Shown in pieces: positions 5,675 to 10,990 of a DNA stretch of 10,990 nucleotides. The notes under the pieces were generated by a model. It saw nothing but the letters and a program-made list of their open reading frames with translations. It was not told where the DNA came from and ran no database searches. The DNA is from Lachnospiraceae bacterium. GTDB taxonomy: Bacteria > Bacillota > Clostridia > Lachnospirales > Lachnospiraceae. Location: contig JAJQID010000131.1 of NCBI GenBank assembly GCA_021199405.1, forward strand, positions 1-10,990. The letters run 5' to 3'. The position numbers and the translations under genes are program-made. Each line of letters starts with the position of its first letter. Position 1 is the stretch's first letter.

Positions 5675-8326
5675 ATGAACACTGAGGAAATTTTACAGAC
5701 GCTGGACATGCTCTTTGACAGCCATCAGCTGGAGCAGATTGAGCCCTTTTTGATGGAGCAGCTGGACTCTGCCTTTGCCCACGGAGATTATAACTGCTGT
5801 ATCACAATCCTGAATGAACTGATCGGTTATTACCGGGATATGGGCCGCTTTGACGAGATGCTGTCTGCCTGCGGCAGAGCAACGCAGCTTCTGGAGCAGC
5901 TGGGCTTACAGGACAGTATTCCCTATGCCACCACTCTGCTGAATATTGCTACCGCGCTGCGGGCTATGGGCAATTATGACGCTGCACTTGAGGAATACAA
6001 AAAGGTATTTCCCATTTATCAAAGAGAGCTGGAGCCCACAGATACCCGCTTCGCTGCGCTCTACAATAACATCAGTCTGCTGTACCAGGAAATGGGAAAT
6101 CTCCGTCAGTCTGTGGCGGCGCAGAATCAGGCGCTGCATATTCTGGAGGGCAGTAATGATACACAAAAGCTTGCCATTTCTCATTCCAACCTTGGAACAA
6201 CACTCCTGCAGATGGAGCGTGTGGACGAGGCTCTGGTCCATCTGAATTACGCGGTTCAGCTTTTTGATTCTCTCCCGGGGGATAAGGATTATCATTACAG
6301 CGCCGCCCTGGCGTCTCTGGGGCAGGCATTTGTTATGAAGGAGGATTATGAAACAGCCCGGGACTATTATCTGACGGCTATAGAAGAATATCGCAAAACC
6401 CATGGCGTGACACGAAGCTATTATAATCTGCTGGATAATCTGCATTATGTGGAGGAGCAACTTGGAGTGGAGTTGACGCCGGATTCAGCGGTATCAGAGC
6501 AGTCCGGGCAGGATTTATCCGCATCCTCCACGCAGTCTGGCCCGGATTTATATGTGGCTCCCAAGCGCACTGGGGCAGGAGCAGCGACATCTTTAAATTC
6601 AAGAGAGGATGGAAAGATTACCACTGATCATTTGCATGCGGATGAAGCGTCACAGCCCGGAGAAAACGGCTTTGGCCTGCAGCTGGCTCAGTCCTTCTAT
6701 GAGCAGGCTTTTCTGCCCCTTTTTTCAAAATATGCTCCGGAATGCATGGATAAAATGGCTGTCGGTCTGGTGGGAGAGGGAAGCGACTGCTTTGGCTTTG
6801 ATGACACAGTCTCACAGGACCATGATTTCGGCCCTGGTGTGTGTATCTGGCTGACTCATGAGGATTATGAGACTTACGGTGAACAGCTGTCCGAACTGTA
6901 TCAAATGCTTCCTCAGGAATTTAACGGCTATCAGCGCCATGTAGTGATTGAAAACGGGAGAGTGGGCGTGTTTGATATGGATCGCTTTTTTGCCCGTTTT
7001 ACAGGCTACTCCAAAGCAGAGGATATTGCGGATATTCAGAGCCTTCTGTCCATTCCGGACGAGGCCCTTGCCACGGTAACAAACGGTGCTGTCTTTGCTG
7101 ATCCGATGGGAGAGTTCAGCGCCAGAAGGGCAAATTTTTATAAAATCTGCCCGGAAGAGTACTGGCAGGTCAAAATTGCCAACAGCCTGCTTCAGCTGGG
7201 ACAGTATGGTCAGTACAATTATGCCCGTTCCATGAAGCGTGGAGATTATGTGACCGCCCAGGTCGCGCTGTATAAATATATTGAGGAATTATATCGTCTG
7301 GTTCATTATGTAAACCATGTCTTTCCACCTTATTATAAATGGCTGAAAAAAAGCAGTGCCCGCTTTGAATGTCTGGGTGTCCTTTCCAGCCTGACGGAGG
7401 CATTGGCGGATTACGCCGACCAGCGCTCTCTATGGAAAGAAAACAGTGCGGAGGCGGAAAGCCAGGATGTGGTTTGCCGGACCATCGAATACATTGCGCT
7501 GCTGATTCTGGATGAGCTGAAAAAACAGGGAATACTGGAGAACATATCCATTCCGGAGAATGAGACGTTTTTGGAGCCTTACGGAAGAGCAATCCTGCAA
7601 AGGATATTCGGGGGTGAGCATGTTGATGCAGCACATGAAAAGAAGGAAGCCTCAGCCCGTCCGGTTCCTTCACCGGAAGAAATCAAAGCTGCCGCGTCGG
7701 AGCATGATACAGAAGCTCTGGTTGATCAGATTGTCCAGCTGGAATGGGCGGCCTTTGACGCCGTACAGAATGAGGGAGGCCGCGCTTCCTGTCAGGATGA
7801 CTGGAATACCTTCTCCATTATGAGAAAAAGCCAGTATCTTGCCTGGCCGGAGGAGCTGCTGCTCAGTTATATTGAAGACTTTCTCAATGCCAACGCCCGG
7901 GACTGGAATCTGATCACGGAAAAATACGGCAGAATGATGAAATCCACAGACCCTCAAGGATATCAGAAAATTCAGGATCAGCTTCCACAGCCTGACCCAA
8001 CCCAGAGCGCTATCATTGAACAGATTGTCAGCATTCAGGTTGCCTGGATGGAACAGTTCGCTGAACAATATCCCTGCATGGCGGGCAACAGCCGCACCAT
8101 CCATACCTCTGAAGATACGCCCTATGATACCTCATATGAGACCTATCTGCGGGGGGAACTTGGAACCTACAGCAAGGAAACGCTCAAGCATTACGGTCGG
8201 TTTATTGTCGGTCTTCGCCAGACCGGTCAGAATCTGGCTGAAATCATCATGACCAATACCGCGCTTTTGTATGGGTACTCATCTCTGCAGGATGCGGAAA
8301 ACGCGCTGTGCGCGGAGAAATCATAA
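5675..8326 (+). CDS. TPR - DUF4037 (nucleotidyltransferase-like) - DUF4125 fusion protein
   Basis: This 883-residue soluble protein has three parts. Residues 1-262 are tetratricopeptide repeats, with helices such as ATTLLNIATALRAMGNYDAA, YNNISLLYQEMGNLRQSV and HSNLGTTLLQMERVDEAL; they normally bind partner proteins. A polar Ser/Gln/Gly-rich linker (about 266-330) contains two related segments (SGQDL and SGPDL). Residues 333-645 match DUF4037: GLVGEGSDCFGFDD then SQDHDFGPG gives the polymerase-beta-type pattern G-S(369-370)...D382-x-D384, and VFDMDRF (Asp434/Asp436) may supply the third acidic residue. Residues 680-875 match DUF4125, recognised from QLEWAAFDAVQNEGGRASCQ, DDWNTFSIMRKSQYLAW, DTSYETYLRGELGTYS and NTALLYGYSSLQDAE. 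AAAGGA (5661-5666) lies 8 bases before the start. It may be co-transcribed with the upstream ribonuclease. Biochemical function is unknown: nucleotide transfer to a protein, RNA or small molecule is possible but unproven. Confidence 0.9.
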   Translation: MNTEEILQTLDMLFDSHQLEQIEPFLMEQLDSAFAHGDYNCCITILNELIGYYRDMGRFDEMLSACGRATQLLEQLGLQDSIPYATTLLNIATALRAMGNYDAALEEYKKVFPIYQRELEPTDTRFAALYNNISLLYQEMGNLRQSVAAQNQALHILEGSNDTQKLAISHSNLGTTLLQMERVDEALVHLNYAVQLFDSLPGDKDYHYSAALASLGQAFVMKEDYETARDYYLTAIEEYRKTHGVTRSYYNLLDNLHYVEEQLGVELTPDSAVSEQSGQDLSASSTQSGPDLYVAPKRTGAGAATSLNSREDGKITTDHLHADEASQPGENGFGLQLAQSFYEQAFLPLFSKYAPECMDKMAVGLVGEGSDCFGFDDTVSQDHDFGPGVCIWLTHEDYETYGEQLSELYQMLPQEFNGYQRHVVIENGRVGVFDMDRFFARFTGYSKAEDIADIQSLLSIPDEALATVTNGAVFADPMGEFSARRANFYKICPEEYWQVKIANSLLQLGQYGQYNYARSMKRGDYVTAQVALYKYIEELYRLVHYVNHVFPPYYKWLKKSSARFECLGVLSSLTEALADYADQRSLWKENSAEAESQDVVCRTIEYIALLILDELKKQGILENISIPENETFLEPYGRAILQRIFGGEHVDAAHEKKEASARPVPSPEEIKAAASEHDTEALVDQIVQLEWAAFDAVQNEGGRASCQDDWNTFSIMRKSQYLAWPEELLLSYIEDFLNANARDWNLITEKYGRMMKSTDPQGYQKIQDQLPQPDPTQSAIIEQIVSIQVAWMEQFAEQYPCMAGNSRTIHTSEDTPYDTSYETYLRGELGTYSKETLKHYGRFIVGLRQTGQNLAEIIMTNTALLYGYSSLQDAENALCAEKS

Positions 8327-8359
8327 TCAGCTCAGAGAGAGTAGTATAAAGAGAAAAAC

Positions 8360-8400
8360 AACTCTTCGCAAAATGCCGATTTTGCGAAGAGTTTATGTTT
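8360..8400. terminator. bidirectional intrinsic terminator between convergent genes
   Basis: AACTCTTCGCAAAAT (8360-8374) and ATTTTGCGAAGAGTT (8379-8393) form a perfect 15-base-pair stem with a four-base GCCG loop. TTATGTTT follows on the plus strand, and GAGAAAAAC before it gives a U-rich tail on the minus strand. It lies 34 bases after the DUF4125 fusion gene and 119 bases beyond the stop of the minus-strand permease gene, so it can serve both. The rest of 8394-8512 is AT-rich with no gene seen. Confidence 0.88.
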
Positions 8401-8512
8401 AAACCTATTATATACGAAGCAATTATCAATATTTATCCTCCGAGACCTCAAATTCCCCAAATCTGCTTTCAATAAATACATCCTATAAGCTTATATTACA
8501 ACTCTTTTTATT

Positions 8513-9874
8513 TTATTTATGATGTGATTTAAAGCCGTGCTTAAATATATCCCGCAATGTGTGATGCACGGCTTTAGGCTTTTTTTCTTCCTTAGGATAG
8601 ATCACAAATTCCCCATTGTGCATAGCGTCCATGGTTTCGTATTTCCTGCGGTTCGTTGACAGGCCTTTCTTTTCCAGGTGCCCGTTGACTACACGACGGA
8701 TTGCCGCAAATATGACTGCAAAGGTCGGCACACCGATAACCATACCGGCAACCCCAAAGAAGCCGCTGAAGGTGATTATGGAAAAAATGACCCAGAAACC
8801 GGTAATGCCTGTGGAATTGCCCAGAATTCTCGGCCCCAGCACATAACCATCAAATAATTGCAGCGACAGGATCAGTATGGCAAAATATACCATATTCAGC
8901 GGTTGTGTAGGAGTTACCACAAACACAAGGATCGCGCAGGGAATTCCTCCGATAAAGGGGCCAAAAAAAGGAATAACATTTGTAATGCCTACGATCAGAC
9001 TGACCAGGCCATTGTATGGAGTCCCCAGAATTGTGGTAAAAAGGAGACACAGACAGCCAATAATAAAGGAGTCCAGAATCTTTCCGCCGATAAAGCCGAT
9101 ATAGGTTCTGTGTGTATACCTGGCGTCGGCCAGAATCTGATTAGCCGTATCCTCATGAAATATGCAGTAAATGATTTTACGGGCCTGCCCGACAAACATC
9201 TCCTTGGAGCCGATCATATAGAGGGCAAAAATAAATCCCAAAATAAAATTCCAAAGCGTTTTCAGCAGATTAAGACCGCCGGTAAGAACTGTTAGCATAA
9301 TACTGCTGAAATTGGCCATCAGGGTATTGATCAGGCTTTCCAGCTTATCATAAAGAAAATCATAGAGATTGGTAATCTGCTCGCTGATCTCAGGATAATT
9401 CTCAAAAGCGGAATTAAAAAACTGAGAAATATTCTGGGAATAAAGGTCAATATTGACGATAATATCATTAATGCTCGGTATAATCTGTGAGATAAACAGG
9501 TAGATCACGATAAACAAAGCCAGAAGGCAAAGGATGGCTGTCAGAAGGACAGAAATTCCCCGGCTGCCGATTTTGAGCCCTTTCTTCTCAATAAATGGCT
9601 TCACATGCTTTTGCTCCATCCAGTTGAGCACCGGCGTCATCAGATACGCGATTACAAAGCCATACAGTACCGGTTTAAAAATTCCGCCCAAAAAAATTAA
9701 TACGTTGGACAGCTTTTCCAAATGAAACATCACATAATAAACGCCCATGAGAGCAATGGATGTGATGAAGACAATTAATGCAATTCCAATGGCATGGTAA
9801 CGAAAGCGGGAATCGAGACCTTTTCTTTCCTCCTGCTCATCGACCGGTATTTCTTTTTCGGTGTCATTTTTCAT
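8513..9874 (-). CDS. AI-2E (PerM/YdiK-type) family transporter
   Basis: The 453-residue product belongs to the AI-2E/PerM permease family, whose characterised members include the quorum-signal exporter TqsA and Na+/H+ antiporters; most are uncharacterised. About eight membrane helices are visible. After the first three (near 28-51, 60-80 and 108-131) comes the family's long soluble loop (about 132-185). The C-terminal half carries the signature GLVSLIVGITNVIPFFGPFI (residues 289-308), then GGIP and DGYVLGPRILG (342-352). A charged tail follows from about residue 395. I choose ATG 9874 over the in-frame ATG 9892. The GGAGGAG ribosome site (9884-9890) lies inside the first codons of the longer version, and the predicted promoter would start transcription near 9890, too late for the longer form. 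The substrate is unknown; no luxS or similar gene is in view. It is monocistronic and convergent with the upstream fusion gene. Confidence 0.92.
   Translation of the reverse strand: MKNDTEKEIPVDEQEERKGLDSRFRYHAIGIALIVFITSIALMGVYYVMFHLEKLSNVLIFLGGIFKPVLYGFVIAYLMTPVLNWMEQKHVKPFIEKKGLKIGSRGISVLLTAILCLLALFIVIYLFISQIIPSINDIIVNIDLYSQNISQFFNSAFENYPEISEQITNLYDFLYDKLESLINTLMANFSSIMLTVLTGGLNLLKTLWNFILGFIFALYMIGSKEMFVGQARKIIYCIFHEDTANQILADARYTHRTYIGFIGGKILDSFIIGCLCLLFTTILGTPYNGLVSLIVGITNVIPFFGPFIGGIPCAILVFVVTPTQPLNMVYFAILILSLQLFDGYVLGPRILGNSTGITGFWVIFSIITFSGFFGVAGMVIGVPTFAVIFAAIRRVVNGHLEKKGLSTNRRKYETMDAMHNGEFVIYPKEEKKPKAVHHTLRDIFKHGFKSHHK
8531..8575. repeat. 10-base inverted repeat inside the 3' end of the permease gene
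   Basis: AAAGCCGTGC (8531-8540) and GCACGGCTTT (8566-8575) are perfect inverted copies separated by 25 bases, all within the last 20 or so codons of the permease. On the plus strand the second arm is followed by AGGC and then seven T (8580-8586), so it resembles a backup terminator for transcripts entering from the DUF4125 side. On the minus strand it would form a hairpin near the mRNA 3' end. The loop is long for a terminator. Confidence 0.45.
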
Positions 9875-9897
9875 TTTGCAATTCTCCTCCATCGGCT

Positions 9898-9926
9898 ATT
9901 ATAAACCAATAAGCCATGATTTTCCA
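9898..9926 (-). promoter_or_regulatory. promoter of the AI-2E family transporter gene
   Basis: Read on the minus strand, TGGAAA (9926-9921) and a perfect TATAAT (9903-9898) are 17 bases apart. Transcription would start near 9889-9891, only about 16 bases before ATG 9874 and right at the GGAGGAG ribosome site. This short leader supports the shorter protein start. Confidence 0.6.
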
Positions 9927-9949
9927 TATAAAATTCGGCTGGTATTTTA

Positions 9950-9976
9950 AAGTTTTTGTAAACAAGTTTTTGTAAA
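9950..9976. repeat. tandem 13-base direct repeat in the divergent intergenic region
   Basis: AAGTTTTTGTAAA occurs exactly twice, at 9950-9962 and 9964-9976, with one base between. The pair lies about 25 bases upstream of the permease -35 box and about 15 bases upstream of a possible plus-strand promoter, a placement that would suit a regulator binding two half-turn-shifted sites. It could also be simple AT-rich slippage. Confidence 0.5.
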
Positions 9977-9990
9977 TTTCTGCGGGAGGC

Positions 9991-10019
9991 TTGCATTATT
10001 CATTCAAAAGGAGTAATAT
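9991..10019 (+). promoter_or_regulatory. possible promoter for the tyrosine recombinase
   Basis: TTGCAT (9991-9996) and TAATAT (10014-10019) are 17 bases apart, but the matches to consensus are only three and four of six. It would give a leader of about 118 bases before ATG 10144. No better candidate is evident in this gap. Confidence 0.3.
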
Positions 10020-10062
10020 CAAATTCATATGAGCAACTATTCGCAAAATCTTTAGATAAAAC

Positions 10063-10072
10063 GGACATGTCC
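10063..10072. promoter_or_regulatory. perfect 10-base palindrome GGACATGTCC, possible operator
   Basis: The palindrome sits in the leader of the recombinase gene, about 70 bases before its start. It could be a protein binding site. It does not match the Firmicute LexA box (GAAC-N4-GTTC), and a single 10-base palindrome may arise by chance. Confidence 0.3.
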
Positions 10073-10143
10073 ACTGATTGCGGGCATCACTATGATGGCT
10101 ATTGAGAACACTTTTACAGTAAAAGAAAGGAATTGGACTCATC

Positions 10144-10990
10144 ATGGGTGAAAATAACAGCTATCACTCAGAGGTAGATAAACAGAATATTATCAAACTG
10201 CGTGAAGTACTCTCCACTCTTCCGCGCTTTTGCCGGACCTTCTTTCTTGGAATTCAGGAAAATACCTCCACCCGAACCAGACTGGCTTATGCATACGATC
10301 TGAGGGTATTTTTTGAATATATGCACGAGAATAATCCGGTTTGCAATAAAATGGACATCACTGATTTCCCTCTCTCACTTCTTGACCAGATTCAGAAGGA
10401 AGATATAGAGCAGTACATGGAATATGTGAGCTACTACATAAAGGATGATCACGAAATCACCAACAGGGAACGGGGAAAGGCCAGAAAGCTTTCAGCTCTG
10501 AAAACCATGTATAATTATTTCTTCATCAGTGAAAAGATCGAGCATAATCCAGCCGCTCTTGTGCGGATGCCGAAGCTTCATGAGAACGCTATCATCCGCC
10601 TGGAACCAAATGAGGTGGCAACTCTTTTAGATCAGGTGGAAGCCGGCGAAAAACTGACGAAAAAAGAACTTGAATATCACAAAAAGACCCGCACCCGGGA
10701 TCTTGCAATCCTGACCCTGTTGTTGGGAACAGGAATTCGGGTGTCTGAATGTGTGGGCATCGACATTCCTGATCTGGATTTCGATGTCAATGGCGTTAAG
10801 GTTCGCAGGAAAGGCGGCTATGATGCCGTGGTGTATTTCGGAGACGAGGTAGAAAAGGCTCTCAGGGACTACCTGGATGAACGGGAAATGATCATACCAT
10901 GCCAGGGTCACGAGGATGCACTCTTTCTATCTTTAAAAAACAGACGCATCAGCGTCCGCAGCGTGGAACTGCTGGTCAAAAAATATGCCT
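10144..10990 (+). CDS. tyrosine recombinase/integrase (XerC/XerD-like), 3' end outside the window
   Basis: Tyrosine recombinases cut and rejoin DNA through a covalent phosphotyrosine link. The 282 residues present contain the N-terminal core-binding (SAM-like) domain at about 28-140, with ENTSTRTRLAYAYDLRVFFE and the RKLSALKTMYNYFF helix. The catalytic domain starts near residue 150. LLLGTGIRVSECVGIDIPDL contains the first catalytic Arg, Arg199, and VKVRRKGGYDAVVYF contains the beta-hairpin Lys, Lys223. The HxxR motif, the second His and the Tyr nucleophile would lie past the right edge. AGAAAGGA (10124-10131) is a usable but rather distant ribosome site, 12 bases before ATG 10144. The sequence style is that of chromosomal Lachnospiraceae XerC/D-type recombinases rather than a phage integrase, but this is from memory of the family and not decisive. 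An 18-residue insert-like stretch (GEKLTKKELEYHKKTRTR) precedes the catalytic Arg. Confidence 0.92.
   Translation, partial: MGENNSYHSEVDKQNIIKLREVLSTLPRFCRTFFLGIQENTSTRTRLAYAYDLRVFFEYMHENNPVCNKMDITDFPLSLLDQIQKEDIEQYMEYVSYYIKDDHEITNRERGKARKLSALKTMYNYFFISEKIEHNPAALVRMPKLHENAIIRLEPNEVATLLDQVEAGEKLTKKELEYHKKTRTRDLAILTLLLGTGIRVSECVGIDIPDLDFDVNGVKVRRKGGYDAVVYFGDEVEKALRDYLDEREMIIPCQGHEDALFLSLKNRRISVRSVELLVKKYA

Noticed and set aside
10029..10055. Eight-codon leader peptide (MSNYSQNL) after AAAAGGAG
   Set aside because: The ribosome site is about 15 bases from the ATG, too far, and the peptide has no recognisable regulatory codon run.
10092..10151. 19-codon open frame overlapping the recombinase start
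   Set aside because: It has no ribosome site and unremarkable composition; likely chance.
1..10990. The tyrosine recombinase and the tail remnants as two ends of one prophage
   Set aside because: Between them lie about 9 kb of genes with no phage character, and the recombinase resembles chromosomal XerC/D-type enzymes. No attachment-site repeat was seen.
1..10990. CRISPR arrays, tRNA or rRNA genes
   Set aside because: No regularly spaced repeats, tRNA cloverleaf or rRNA sequence was noticed on either strand.

Overview
The window looks like chromosomal DNA from an anaerobic gut-type Firmicute, most likely Lachnospiraceae (Clostridia). The reasons are strong AGGAGG-type ribosome binding sites, consensus -35/-10 promoters with 17-base spacers, short U-tailed terminators, and the gene families present: DUF5058, a short RNase E/G, TPR-DUF4037-DUF4125, an AI-2E/PerM-type permease and a XerC/D-like recombinase. 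This placement is inference from family distribution; no rRNA or marker gene is present.

Layout. (1) Positions 1-713 are a prophage scar. A distal tail protein gene (Dit) has lost its middle and changed frame. The start of the next gene, a tail-associated (Tal-like) protein, is cut after about 83 codons and joined to what looks like the 3' end of an IS30-type transposase gene. (2) Positions 919-3881 form a tight three-gene unit. A consensus promoter is followed within about 20 bases by an intrinsic-terminator hairpin in the leader. Then come a DUF5058 membrane protein, a second small membrane protein that seems to be its diverged, oppositely oriented homologue, and a membrane-anchored M20 metallopeptidase of the carboxypeptidase S/PM20D1 type. 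I read this as a probable two-subunit transporter with a dedicated hydrolase; the substrate is unknown. (3) Positions 4028-4152 hold a promoter, a short structured segment and a strong terminator, which together look like a free-standing small RNA gene of about 90 nt. (4) Positions 4169-8326 carry an RNase E/G-family ribonuclease that ends before the usual zinc-link, then an 883-residue protein fusing TPR repeats, a DUF4037 nucleotidyltransferase-like domain and a DUF4125 domain. (5) A bidirectional terminator at 8360-8400 separates this from a convergent AI-2E/PerM family permease on the minus strand. (6) A 270-base divergent intergenic region with small repeats leads into a tyrosine recombinase that runs off the right edge.

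The points most worth following up are the DUF5058/partner/M20 unit with its leader terminator, and the small RNA candidate at about 4063-4152. All family calls come from recognising motifs by eye; no database search was run.
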